Shown: positions 41,426 through 50,850 of the stretch, piece by piece
How positions within the stretch are numbered: the stretch's first letter is position 1
Layout: the number at the start of each line of letters is the position of its first letter
Assembly: GCF_030816295.1 (NCBI RefSeq)
Contig: NZ_JAUSXV010000001.1
Coordinates: 186,001-250,000 of the forward strand
From: Microbacterium natoriense
GTDB lineage: Bacteria; Actinomycetota; Actinomycetes; Actinomycetales; Microbacteriaceae
Reading direction: 5' to 3'
DNA length: 64,000 bases
Position numbers and translations under genes: made by a program
Notes under the pieces: model-generated
Told to the model about the DNA's origin: nothing
Databases searched by the model: none
Seen by the model: the letters and a program-made list of their open reading frames with translations, nothing else

Positions 41426-42385
41426 ATGCTCGCCTATCTCGCCCGTCGTTTCGCGTTCCTCGTGGTGTCGCTCGTCGTCGCCATGATCGTGATCTTCGTG
41501 CTGCTGCGGCTCCTCCCCGGCGACCCGGCGAACGCCCTGCTCTCCGTGAACGCGACCGATGAGCAGATCGCCGCGGCGCGGGCCCAGGTGGGATCGGATC
41601 AGCCGCTGCTGCAGCAGTTCCTCACCTGGGCGGGGCAGATGCTGCGGTTCGACCTCGGCAGCAGCTACATCTCGACTCTGCCCGTCGGGCCCGAGATCTC
41701 CGCACGGCTGGTCGTGACCCTGCCGCTCACGTTGCTCGCCTTCGCACTCGCGTTGGTGCTCTCGCTCGTTCTCGGCATCACGGCCGCGGTGAAGGCCCAC
41801 CGCTGGTACGGCGCGCTGCTGAGCGGCTTCGCGCAGCTCGGCATCGCCGTCCCGGTGTTCTGGGTGGGCATGATCCTGGTCTGGATCTTCGCACTCGGAC
41901 TGGGCGTCCTGCCCTCGGGCGGATTCCCGCGCGACGACTGGGAGGATCCCGCCGACGCTCTGCGTTCGCTGACCCTTCCCGTGATCACGATCGCGCTCGT
42001 GATGAGCGCTTCGCTGAGCAGATACGTGCGCTCCGCCACCCTCGATGTGCTGGGCAGCGACTATCTGCGCACCGCGCGCGCCGGCGGATCAGGGGTCGGC
42101 GAGGCGCTGCTGCGTCACGGCCTGCGCAACGGCGCGGTCCCCGTGATCGCCGTGCTCGGCATCGAGCTCTCGACCACCCTGCTCGGCGCCGTCGTCGTCG
42201 AGAGCGTGTTCACGCTGCCGGGCCTGGGCAGCATGCTGCTGAACGGCATCGCGCAGCACGACTTCGCGAACATCCAGGGCGTGCTCGTGGTGAGCACCCT
42301 GTTCGTGCTCCTGGTCGGCTTCCTCGCCGACATCGTCCAACGACTCGTCGACCCGCGACTGCGTGCCAGGGTGGCCGTCCGATGA
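41426..42385 (+). CDS. DppB-type ABC importer permease
   Basis: The 319-residue permease has the DppB-type N terminus (MLAYLARRFAFLVVSLVVAMIVIFVLLRLLPGDPA) and six helices. Conserved loops include 'GLGVLPSGGFPR' and the ATPase-contact region 'YLRTARAGGSGVGEALLRHGLRN'. The ATG at 41426 gives the expected N terminus; an open frame upstream spans the hairpin. The 4-bp overlap with the next gene indicates coupling. Confidence 0.93.
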   Translation: MLAYLARRFAFLVVSLVVAMIVIFVLLRLLPGDPANALLSVNATDEQIAAARAQVGSDQPLLQQFLTWAGQMLRFDLGSSYISTLPVGPEISARLVVTLPLTLLAFALALVLSLVLGITAAVKAHRWYGALLSGFAQLGIAVPVFWVGMILVWIFALGLGVLPSGGFPRDDWEDPADALRSLTLPVITIALVMSASLSRYVRSATLDVLGSDYLRTARAGGSGVGEALLRHGLRNGAVPVIAVLGIELSTTLLGAVVVESVFTLPGLGSMLLNGIAQHDFANIQGVLVVSTLFVLLVGFLADIVQRLVDPRLRARVAVR

Positions 42386-43236
42386 CCGCGGTGGTCGAGC
42401 AGGTGACGGACGCCGCACCCCGACGTCGCCGTCACACGACCCTGGGCCTCGGTCTGGGCTTCACCGGCGTCATCGTCCTCCTCGCTCTCGTCTCGCTGTT
42501 CTGGCTGCCCTTCGACCCCTCCGACATCAGCGGCGGACGCCTCGAAGGTCCGAGCCTCGAGCATCTGCTGGGCACGGACAAGCTCGGGCGCGACCTGTTC
42601 ACTCAGCTCATGATCGGGGCCCGTATCGCGCTCATCGTCGGCACCGCATCCGTCGCCCTCGCCGCCGTGCTGGGTGTCGCGATCGGCCTGACCGCCGCCT
42701 TCGCCCGCCCCTGGCTCGACGACTCGCTCTCGGCCACGCTCGACGTGATCATCGCGTTCCCGGTGCTGCTCCTGGCGATGCTCGTGGTCGCCGTGCAGGG
42801 AGCCTCGCTGTGGTCGGCGATCCTCGCGATCGGACTCGCCATGTCGGCCGTCGTCGCCCGACTCACCCGCATCCTCGCCCGCCGCGTGCTGCACGAGCAG
42901 TTCATCACCGCAGCGCGCACCAGCGGCACCCGTCTTCCGGGGATCGTCTTCTTCCATGTCCTGCCGAACATCGCGCCGGCCCTCGGCGTGAACCTCGCCC
43001 TGCAGTTCGGCGCCGCCGTGCTGGCCGAGGCGAGCCTGTCGTATCTGGGGCTGGGCGCACCGCCGCCCAACGCATCCTGGGGGCGACTGCTGCAAGAAGC
43101 GCAGGGCACTGTGCTCACCGCACCGGTCGGGGCCATCGCGCCCGGAGTCGCGCTCGTCGTGCTCGTGCTCGGTGTGAACTTCATCGCCGACGGCCTGCGC
43201 GATTTCGCAGACCCGACTCGCAGGAGGAACCGATGA
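42382..43236 (+). CDS. DppC-type ABC importer permease
   Basis: The 284-residue partner permease has a cytoplasmic N-terminal tail and the DppC motif 'LEHLLGTDKLGRDLFTQLMIGARIAL'. The coupling loop is 'FITAARTSGTRLPGIVFFHVLPN', followed by 'EASLSYLGLGAPPPNASWGRLLQEAQ'. It overlaps both neighbours by 4 bp (ATGA). Confidence 0.93.
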   Translation: MTAVVEQVTDAAPRRRRHTTLGLGLGFTGVIVLLALVSLFWLPFDPSDISGGRLEGPSLEHLLGTDKLGRDLFTQLMIGARIALIVGTASVALAAVLGVAIGLTAAFARPWLDDSLSATLDVIIAFPVLLLAMLVVAVQGASLWSAILAIGLAMSAVVARLTRILARRVLHEQFITAARTSGTRLPGIVFFHVLPNIAPALGVNLALQFGAAVLAEASLSYLGLGAPPPNASWGRLLQEAQGTVLTAPVGAIAPGVALVVLVLGVNFIADGLRDFADPTRRRNR

Positions 43237-44035
43237 GCCTTCTCGAAGTCGCCGGCCTCACTGTCACCGCGGGCGGTCGACGTCTCGTCGACGACGTGTC
43301 GTTCACCGTCGCGGCGGGTGAGCGCGTCGGTGTGATCGGCGAGTCCGGGTCGGGCAAGTCGGTCACCTCGCTCGCGATCACCGGGCTCCTCGGCGGAGGG
43401 CTCGAGACATCCGGATCGGTCCTGCTGGACGGCACGCAGGTGATCGGAGCCCCGGATCGGATGCTGCGGCCGCTGCGCGGCCCGGTCGCCTCGTTGCTGT
43501 TCCAGGAGCCGCTGACCGCCCTCGACCCGCTCATGCGGGTGGAGCGCCAGATCGCGGAGCCGATCCGGCGCCACCTCGGTCTTCGAGGCGCCGCACTGCA
43601 GCAGGCCGTGCTCGGCGCCCTGAACGATGTGTCCCTGCCCGACCCTCGCATCGCCCGCGCATTCCCGCATGAGCTGTCGGGCGGCCAGCGGCAGCGCGTG
43701 GCGACCGCGATCGCCCTCGCGGCGAGCCCGAAGCTGCTGATCGCGGACGAGCCGACGACGGCGCTCGACGTGACGGTTCAGGACGAGATCCTGACGCTGC
43801 TCGAGCGCCTGGTGGCCGAGCGTGACATGGCGCTGCTGTTCATCAGCCACGACCTCGCGGTGGTCGCGCGGATGACGCAGCGCGTGGTCGTGATGCGACG
43901 GGGCGAGGCCGTGGAGCAGGGACCGATCACCGAGATCCTCGGCGACCCACAGCATCCGTACGCCCAAGGCCTCGTGGCGAGCGCCCGGGCGCTGGACTCG
44001 GCGCTCGACGCCCCCGCCACCCCGGGAGTGGTGCG

Positions 44036-44039
<4 letters not shown>
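43233..44039 (+). CDS. DppD-type ABC importer ATPase
   Basis: The 268 residues contain Walker A GESGSGKS, Q-loop 'LFQEPLTALDP', signature LSGGQRQRVATAIAL, Walker B LLIADEPTTALD and an H-loop 'FISHDLAVV'. It is shorter than classical DppD because the C-terminal oligopeptide-transporter extension is reduced to 'HPYAQGLVASARAL'. AGGAGG precedes the ATG at 43233. It powers the importer together with the next ATPase. Confidence 0.93.
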
Positions 44040-44809
<770 letters not shown>

Positions 44810-44883
44810 TTCGGGCACGCCCACGCCGAAGGTGGGATCACCCCCGCCGCGAGCACCGAGGTGCAGCCGCAACGGGTGCGACC

Positions 44884-46218
44884 TCAGAAGGGCGGCTCGG
44901 GTTCGTCGGGAGCTTCGGTGAACGTCACGGTGTTCACCGGCGGAGGCCGGTCGATGTAGATCTGTCCGGTCGGGCTCGTCCACGAGTAGACGCCGCCGTC
45001 GAGGTGTTCGACGTGCCACGGGGTGTGATGCTTCAGCACGTGGTGTCTTCGGCACAGTGCACCGAGGTTGGCGTCGGTCGTCTCGCCACCGAAGGCGTGG
45101 TCGATCGTGTGGTCGAGGTCGCTGTCTCGGGCCGGCATCCCGCATCCAGGGAATCGGCACCGCTGGTCCCTGGCCTGGAGGTGTCGCCTCAGGTCGGCGG
45201 AGGGCCGGTAGCGGTCGACGGCGAGCACGCCACCGGTGACAGGGTGGGTGAGCACGCGATCCCAACCGGATGCTGCACCGACCAGCGCCTTCGCCGTCGC
45301 GTCGTCGATCGGGCAGCGGCCGTTCAGCTCGGCAGGAGTGCTGTCGACGCCGGCGAGGCTGAGCACCGGGACCGTGACGGACACGGCCGCTGTGATCGCG
45401 GCGAGGAGCCCCTCAGGGGTGTCGTGCCCGGCCGGAGCACCGGTGAGGAGCATGTCGAGAGCGAGATCGCAGCGGATCTCGTCGAAGGTCCGAGCGTCGG
45501 GCACCACGTCCGGTTCTGTGGCGGAGTCGCCTGTCGCCGCAGGACCGAACGACGCGCCCGTTGGCACGCAGGAGCCTGTCTGCAGCGCCCTGCCCATCGC
45601 GGTGATCCGGTCGTACGCACCGTGGATCAGCGCCGCCGGGCCGTGCATGCCGAGCTCGGCCATGCCGTCAGGGCGATCATTCACCCAGATGCGGCGCTTC
45701 GTCCGAGCGTCCTTGTGCCGATCGTCGAGACCGCGCGGCTGGAACCGCTCCGCGACGCGCCGCGCCATCCGCCCCACTCGATTCGGGGACTCCGTCTCCG
45801 CGAATCCGATGATCTGCTCGGAGTAGGCGTCCCGGTCGGCCGCGTCATCGAGATGCTCCCCGGCCTCGACGATCACGCGCGCATGCCCGGCGCTGATGCG
45901 GCCGGCACCCTGTGCCTGCCACACCCGCGGGAATCGCTCGACCAGGAACGACGCCTCCGCCATCCGGCGCTGCACCGTCCGGTCGGACACCCGCAGCGCC
46001 GCCCCCAGCTCCGCGGCCACCGTGCGCGTGGACAGGTCGCCGAAATCCTCGTGACCTGCTTCATCTGCGACCTGCAGCGCCAGACGTGACGCGGTGGCGA
46101 GAATGCCATCGCGCACCGCCTGCAGCTGACCGATCGTGCGGTCGACATCGACGAGCATGCCGGTGAGCGCGGCCAGCGCGTCCACCTGTTCGATCGTCGC
46201 GTCAACCAGTGCCGTCAT
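44884..46218 (-). CDS. DUF222 / HNH endonuclease-like protein (13E12 repeat family)
   Basis: The 444-residue protein has the DUF222 helical region (about 1-300), with 'AAELGAALRVSDRTVQRRMAEASFLVERFP' and 'AGRISAGHARVIVEAGEHL'. A C-terminal HNH domain reads 'CRFPGCGMPARDSDLDHTIDHAFGGETTDANLGALCRRHHVLKH'. Its paired cysteines and histidines would hold a metal. Such genes occur in many copies in Microbacteriaceae and resemble mobile or selfish nucleases. No flanking repeats are seen here that would mark a recent insertion. It stands alone, divergent from the chelatase gene. Confidence 0.9.
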   Translation of the reverse strand: MTALVDATIEQVDALAALTGMLVDVDRTIGQLQAVRDGILATASRLALQVADEAGHEDFGDLSTRTVAAELGAALRVSDRTVQRRMAEASFLVERFPRVWQAQGAGRISAGHARVIVEAGEHLDDAADRDAYSEQIIGFAETESPNRVGRMARRVAERFQPRGLDDRHKDARTKRRIWVNDRPDGMAELGMHGPAALIHGAYDRITAMGRALQTGSCVPTGASFGPAATGDSATEPDVVPDARTFDEIRCDLALDMLLTGAPAGHDTPEGLLAAITAAVSVTVPVLSLAGVDSTPAELNGRCPIDDATAKALVGAASGWDRVLTHPVTGGVLAVDRYRPSADLRRHLQARDQRCRFPGCGMPARDSDLDHTIDHAFGGETTDANLGALCRRHHVLKHHTPWHVEHLDGGVYSWTSPTGQIYIDRPPPVNTVTFTEAPDEPEPPF

Positions 46219-46320
46219 ACCTACATCATGCTCGGGGCCTCCGACATTGACGCCCTGATCAGGGGCTGAAAACGGGCAGAATCATCACGGAAGGGCAACG
46301 AAGCGCGAATGCTCCGAAAC

Positions 46321-46356
46321 GGGCGTTTCGTCTCGCTTCGCTCGCTCGACGACCGC
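46321..46356. repeat. Dispersed repeat A, intergenic copy
   Basis: GGGCGTTTCGTCTCGCTTCG then CTCGCTCGACGACCGC, nearly the same as the copy in the GH38 gene. It lies in the 214-bp gap between the DUF222 and chelatase genes. Confidence 0.85.
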
Positions 46357-46432
46357 AGGCTCGGGATCCGGCACCTGGGCGAGGACGCCCCGCTGAAACA
46401 CCGCAGTCACACATACCCTTTAGAGTCGCTGC

Positions 46433-47101
46433 ATGGCTCGACCCTCGCTCCTCGCCGTGTCGCACGGCACCGCCGACGTCGAAGGCGCCGCGGCGATCGC
46501 CGCCCTCGTCGCGCAGGTGCGCTCGGCCCTCCCCGACGTCGACGTGATCGAGGCCTTCGTCGATGTGCAGCAGCCGGACGCCGCCGAGCTCGCCCCGCAG
46601 CTCGACGGGCCGCTCGTGATCGTGCCGCTGCTGCTGTCCAGCGGGTTCCACGTGCACCACGACCTGCACGGCATCGCGAAGACCCGCCCGTCGACGGTCA
46701 TCGCGGATCCGATGGGCCCCGATCCGCGCCTCGCCGACGTCCTCGCCCAGCGACTGCCGGAAGGCCAGGATCCGGTGATCCTCGCGGTAGCCGGCTCGCG
46801 CGATCCCCGTTCACTGACGGATGCCGAGGGCATGGGCGCGCTTCTCGAAGAGCGTCTCGGCCGAGACGTGCACCTCGCTTACCTCGCCGCGCGGCAGCCC
46901 GACCTTCCCTCGGCCCTTGCCGAGCATCCTGACGCGATCGTGTCCACGTACCTGCTCGCCCAGGGATACTTCTTCGACCTCGCCCGGCGGCAGAACGCCG
47001 ATCGCGCGCTTACGATGCCGCTCCTCGACGGCGGCCCCGTGCCGCAGCCGCTGATCGACCTCGTGGTCGCCCGCTACGAGGCTGCCGCGGCCCGGCTCTG
47101 A
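46433..47101 (+). CDS. cbiX: Sirohydrochlorin ferrochelatase (CbiX/SirB type)
   Basis: This 222-residue two-repeat chelatase has 'LLAVSHGTAD' near the start, with the catalytic histidine, and 'VPLLLSSGFHVHHDLHG' mid-protein with the second metal-site histidines. The second half is a degenerate repeat ('VSTYLLAQGYFFDLARR'). It would insert iron into sirohydrochlorin to give siroheme for the sulfite reductase encoded next. TAGAGT (46421-46426) lies six bases before the ATG and no ribosome site is present, so the message is probably leaderless. Confidence 0.88.
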   Translation: MARPSLLAVSHGTADVEGAAAIAALVAQVRSALPDVDVIEAFVDVQQPDAAELAPQLDGPLVIVPLLLSSGFHVHHDLHGIAKTRPSTVIADPMGPDPRLADVLAQRLPEGQDPVILAVAGSRDPRSLTDAEGMGALLEERLGRDVHLAYLAARQPDLPSALAEHPDAIVSTYLLAQGYFFDLARRQNADRALTMPLLDGGPVPQPLIDLVVARYEAAAARL

Positions 47102-47133
47102 CGGCCCTCCCGCCGCCACCGCGCCGCATCCCG

Positions 47134-47275
47134 TTCCGGTTGCAGTTCGTGCCGTCGCAGCATCCGTCTCCCTCGTTCCGGGCGCAGTTCGCGTCGCCGA
47201 ATTCGCGGTCGCCCGGCAGGAACTGCAACCGGAATGAACGGCGCACCGCTGGAGCGGCACGAACTGCGACCGGAA
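47134..47275. repeat. Compound inverted repeat upstream of the sulfite reductase operon
   Basis: A unit like TTCCGGTTGCAGTTCGTGCC occurs at 47134-47153, with a looser direct copy around 47176-47195. Two inverted copies lie at 47220-47234 (15 of 15 pairing with the first) and 47255-47274 (19 of 20 pairing with the first). The first unit could pair with either inverted copy, giving mutually exclusive hairpins. This and the TGACGTCA sites are the main content of the 343-bp gap 47102-47444. Confidence 0.8.
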
Positions 47276-47323
47276 GGGCGCGGTGGCCCGCGCAGCACAG
47301 AACCACCGCGAGCACCAGACCCC

Positions 47324-47372
47324 GACGTCATATTTCACGTTGCGTGACGTCATATGACGCTCCTTGACGTCA
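47324..47372. promoter_or_regulatory. Three phased TGACGTCA-type palindromes upstream of the sulfite reductase gene
   Basis: GACGTCA occurs at 47324-47330, 47346-47352 and 47366-47372, spaced 22 and 20 bp, about two helical turns. The second and third are full TGACGTCA palindromes. The third overlaps TTGACG (47364-47369), a possible -35 box. This looks like a cooperative operator for the sulfate-assimilation operon. The binding protein is not identified. Confidence 0.6.
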
Positions 47373-47444
47373 CATGTCCGTTCGAGTTCTTGAACGCGGT
47401 GCAACCTCCATAGCGTGATGCGAAGCCATCCCAGGGAGCAGTGC

Positions 47445-49166
47445 ATGACGATTCAGCAGCCGACGCCGATCCGCGGTGCCCGCACGCGCACCGCGCGCGT
47501 CCCCACGAAACCCCACGGCCAGTGGGCGGTCGACGGCAACGAGCCCCTGAACGGCAACGAGGAGTGGAAGCTCGACGACAACGGGCTCAACGTGCGCGAG
47601 CGCATCGAGAACGTGTACGCGCAGGGCGGCTTCGAGAGCATCGATCCGACCGACCTGCACGGGCGCTTCCGCTGGTGGGGTCTGTACACCCAGCGCAAAC
47701 CCGGCATCGACGGCGGCCGCACCGCCCAACTCGAGCCGCACGAACTCGAAGACGAGTACTTCATGATGCGTGTGCGGATCGACGGCGGGCAGCTGACGAC
47801 CGAGCAGCTCCGCGTGATCGGCGAGATCTCGACCGAGTTCGCCCGCGATACGGCCGACATCACCGACCGCCAGAACGTGCAGCTGCACTGGGTCGAGGTG
47901 CAGAGTGTTCCCGAGATCTGGCGCCGCCTCGAGGCCGTCGGCCTGAGCACGACGGAAGCGTGCGGCGACGTGCCGCGCGTGATCCTCGGCTCGCCGGTCG
48001 CCGGCATCGCCGCCGACGAGCTGATCGACCCGACGCCGCAGATCCGCGAGATCGCCGACCGCTTCATCGGTGACGTGACTCTGTCGAACCTGCCCCGCAA
48101 GTACAAGACCGCGATCACGGGCCACCCCAGCCAGGACGTGGTGCACGAGATCAACGACTGCGCCTTCGTCGCGGTCGAGCACCCCGAACTCGGCATCGGC
48201 TACGACCTGTGGGTCGGCGGCGCGCTCTCGGTCGTGCCGCGACTCGGAGAGCGGCTGGGCGTCTTCGTCACCCCCGACCGCGTGGCCGAGGTGTGGCACG
48301 GCATCACCCAGATCTTCCGCGACTACGGCTACCGCCGCCTGCGCAACAAAGCCCGCCTGAAGTTCCTGCTCGCCGACTGGGGTGTCGAGAAGTTCCGCGA
48401 GGTGCTCGAGACCGAATACCTCGAGAGTCCGCTCCCCGACGGCCCTGCGGCTCCCAAGCCCACGAGCCTCGGCGATCACGTCGGCATCCACGCGCAGAAG
48501 GACGGCAGATTCTTCGTCGGCGCAGCTCCCCTGGTCGGCCGCGTCGCCGGCAGCACTCTCACCGCCCTCGCGGACCTCGCCGAGGCGCACGGCTCGCAGC
48601 GCATCCGCACGACGCCGCATCAGAAGCTGCTCGTCCTCGACATCGAGGAGAGCCGGGTCGAGAGCCTGGTGAAGGGACTCGACGCGATCGGGCTGTCGGC
48701 TCGCCCGAGCCTGTTCCGCCGCGGCACGATCGCCTGCACCGGCATCGAGTTCTGCAAGCTCGCGATCGTCGAGACCAAGGTCAACGCCGCGAAGGCCATC
48801 GAGCAGCTCGAGGAGCGCCTCGGCGCGCTCGAGCCCGAGATCGGACGTCCGATCACACTGCACGTGAACGGGTGCCCGAACTCCTGCGCCCGCATCCAGA
48901 CCGCCGACATCGGCCTCAAAGGTCAGCTCGTGCTGATCGACGGCGAGCAGGTGCCCGGTTACCAGGTGCACCTCGGCGGCGGACTCGCGAACGTCGATCG
49001 CGAAGAAGCAGGACTCGGCCGCACGGTCCGCGGTCTCAAGGTGCCGGCAGACGGCATCGCCGACTACGCCGAGCGCGTCATCCGCCGCTACCTCGCCGAC
49101 CGCGAGAGCGCCGGCGAGACCTTCGCGAACTGGGCGCACCGCGCCGACGAGGAGGCGCTGCAATGA
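47445..49166 (+). CDS. sir: Ferredoxin-dependent sulfite reductase
   Basis: The 573-residue siroheme reductase has two ferrodoxin-like half repeats and the cluster/siroheme ligands 'ACTGIEFC' (C-x5-C) and 'NGCPNSCAR' (C-x3-C). The family is shared with nitrite reductases (NirA/SirA). The cysH, cysD and cysN genes directly downstream fix the role as sulfite to sulfide reduction. The ATG at 47445 has GGGAG upstream; another ATG at 47415 is less well placed. It starts the operon and overlaps cysH by 4 bp. The ferredoxin, ferredoxin reductase and siroheme genes downstream supply electrons and cofactor. Confidence 0.93.
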   Translation: MTIQQPTPIRGARTRTARVPTKPHGQWAVDGNEPLNGNEEWKLDDNGLNVRERIENVYAQGGFESIDPTDLHGRFRWWGLYTQRKPGIDGGRTAQLEPHELEDEYFMMRVRIDGGQLTTEQLRVIGEISTEFARDTADITDRQNVQLHWVEVQSVPEIWRRLEAVGLSTTEACGDVPRVILGSPVAGIAADELIDPTPQIREIADRFIGDVTLSNLPRKYKTAITGHPSQDVVHEINDCAFVAVEHPELGIGYDLWVGGALSVVPRLGERLGVFVTPDRVAEVWHGITQIFRDYGYRRLRNKARLKFLLADWGVEKFREVLETEYLESPLPDGPAAPKPTSLGDHVGIHAQKDGRFFVGAAPLVGRVAGSTLTALADLAEAHGSQRIRTTPHQKLLVLDIEESRVESLVKGLDAIGLSARPSLFRRGTIACTGIEFCKLAIVETKVNAAKAIEQLEERLGALEPEIGRPITLHVNGCPNSCARIQTADIGLKGQLVLIDGEQVPGYQVHLGGGLANVDREEAGLGRTVRGLKVPADGIADYAERVIRRYLADRESAGETFANWAHRADEEALQ

Positions 49167-49903
49167 GCACTCCGGTGACCATCCGTCCGGCCCGCCGCTC
49201 CCGCGAGGAGCTCCAGGCGCTCGCCGAACGCGGCAACGTCGAGCTGCGCAGCCGGCAGCCCGACGAGGCGAGTCCCGCCGAGGTCGCCGCGTGGGTGGCC
49301 GAAAACTTCGCCGTCTCGCAGGCCGCGGTCGCGTGTTCGATGGCGGATGCTGCGCTCCCGCGCCTCGTCGCCGAGCACCTCCCCGGCGTCGACGTGCTCT
49401 TCCTCGACACCGGCTACCACTTCGCCGAGACGACGTTCACGCGCAACGAGGTGGCCGAGAGCCTCGACGTGAACATCGTCGATGTGAAGCCCGAGCAGAC
49501 CGTGCGCGAGCAGGATGCCGAATTCGGCAAGAACCTCTTCGAGCGCGATCCCGGCCTGTGCTGCGCGCGCCGCAAGGTCGAGCCGCTGCAGCGCGCGCTC
49601 GGCGAGTACGAGGTGTGGTTCACGGGCGTCCGCCGTGAAGAGGCGCCCACCCGCGCCGAGACCGAACTGATCGTCTGGGACGAGCGCAACGGCCTCGTCA
49701 AGGTGAACCCGGTCGCGGCCTGGACCTTCGACGATCTCATCGACTACGCCACCGTGCACGAGGTGCCGGTGAACCCGCTCATCGCGAACGGCTACCCGTC
49801 GATCGGCTGCGCGCCGTGCACGAAGCAGGTCGCCCCCGGCGAGGACCCCCGGTCCGGCCGCTGGGCCGGCCTGTCCAAGACAGAATGCGGACTCCACCTA
49901 TGA
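49163..49903 (+). CDS. cysH: APS reductase (iron-sulfur CysH)
   Basis: The 246-residue protein has the PAPS-reductase fold with 'DVLFLDTGYHFAETTFTRNEVA' and 'WFTGVRREEAPTR'. The [4Fe-4S] ligands are 'LCCARRKVEPL' and 'GCAPCTKQV', and the nucleophilic cysteine sits in the C-terminal 'ECGLHL'. The cluster marks it as an assimilatory APS reductase that skips PAPS, consistent with no APS kinase nearby. It overlaps sir (ATGA) and cysD (ATGA). Confidence 0.94.
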   Translation: MSTPVTIRPARRSREELQALAERGNVELRSRQPDEASPAEVAAWVAENFAVSQAAVACSMADAALPRLVAEHLPGVDVLFLDTGYHFAETTFTRNEVAESLDVNIVDVKPEQTVREQDAEFGKNLFERDPGLCCARRKVEPLQRALGEYEVWFTGVRREEAPTRAETELIVWDERNGLVKVNPVAAWTFDDLIDYATVHEVPVNPLIANGYPSIGCAPCTKQVAPGEDPRSGRWAGLSKTECGLHL

Positions 49904-50850
49904 GCACCATCACCCGGTCGTTGAGCGAGGAGCGCAGCGACGAGACGAAACGCCCGCAGGGTCTGTCCGCCCTCGACCAGCTCGAGGCGGAAGGCATCCA
50001 CATCATCCGCGAGGTCGTCGCCGAGTTCGAGCGCCCCGTGCTGCTGTTCTCCGGCGGCAAGGACTCGGTCGTGGTGCTCCACCTCGCCGCGAAGGCGTTC
50101 GCACCGGGCAAGGTGCCTTTCCCGGTGCTGCACGTCGACACCGGCCACAACTTCCCCGAGGTCATCGCGTTCCGCGACGAGACCGTCGCCCGCCTGGGCA
50201 TCGACCTCGAGGTCGCGCGGGTGCAGGACTACATCGACGACGGCCGGCTCGCCGAGCGCCCCGACGGCACCCGCAACCCTCTCCAGACGCAGCCGCTGCT
50301 CGACGCGATCGCCGCAGGCAAGCACGACGCCGTGTTCGGCGGGGCCCGCCGCGACGAGGACAAGGCCCGCGCGAAGGAGCGCATCATCTCGCTGCGCGAC
50401 GAGTTCGGCCAGTGGGACCCGCGCAACCAGCGCCCCGAGCTGTGGAGCCTGTACAACGGCCGGCACCTGCCCGGTCAGCACGTGCGAGCCTTCCCGATCT
50501 CGAACTGGACCGAGGCCGACATCTGGAACTACATCGACCGCGAGAACATCGCCCTGCCGCCGCTGTACTACGCGCACCAGCGCGAGGTCTTCCGCCGCGA
50601 CGGCATGTGGTGGGCAGTCGGCGAGTTCTCGCAGCCGCGCGCCGGTGAAGAGGTCGTCCGCCGCACCGTGCGCTACCGCACCGTCGGCGACATGAGCTGC
50701 ACGGGTGCGGTGGAGTCGGATGCCGCGGACACGGCATCCGTCGCCGCCGAGGTGCAGCGTTCCACCCTCACGGAACGCGGCGCGACGCGCGCCGACGACC
50801 GGATCAGCGAGGCCGCCATGGAGGATCGCAAGAAGGACGGGTACTTCTGA
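49900..50850 (+). CDS. cysD: Sulfate adenylyltransferase small subunit
   Basis: The 316-residue CysD has the PP-loop 'VLLFSGGKDSVVVLHLA' and 'HVDTGHNFPEVIAFRDE', then 'VFGGARRDEDKARAKERI'. It ends with the usual 'EDRKKDGYF'. With CysN it makes APS from ATP and sulfate. Residues about 6-18 (RSLSEERSDETKRP) are encoded by an inverted copy of dispersed repeat A and replace the usual short N terminus. It overlaps cysH by 4 bp and cysN by 1 bp. Confidence 0.95.
   Translation: MSTITRSLSEERSDETKRPQGLSALDQLEAEGIHIIREVVAEFERPVLLFSGGKDSVVVLHLAAKAFAPGKVPFPVLHVDTGHNFPEVIAFRDETVARLGIDLEVARVQDYIDDGRLAERPDGTRNPLQTQPLLDAIAAGKHDAVFGGARRDEDKARAKERIISLRDEFGQWDPRNQRPELWSLYNGRHLPGQHVRAFPISNWTEADIWNYIDRENIALPPLYYAHQREVFRRDGMWWAVGEFSQPRAGEEVVRRTVRYRTVGDMSCTGAVESDAADTASVAAEVQRSTLTERGATRADDRISEAAMEDRKKDGYF
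49915..49954. repeat. Dispersed repeat A, inverted copy in the cysD N terminus
   Basis: CGGTCGTTGAGCGAGGAGCG then CAGCGACGAGACGAAACGCC: the complement of repeat A with a few extra bases. It is read in frame and gives a peptide like the one in the GH38 protein. Confidence 0.85.

Noticed and set aside
44884..46218. Recent mobile-element insertion at the DUF222/HNH gene
   Set aside because: No terminal inverted repeats, target-site duplication or integrase are visible. The repeat A copy at 46321 is unrelated to the gene's ends.
47370..49163. Minus-strand open frame opposite the sulfite reductase gene
   Set aside because: Low-complexity Arg/Val/Asp composition; the plus strand has all siroheme and cluster ligands.
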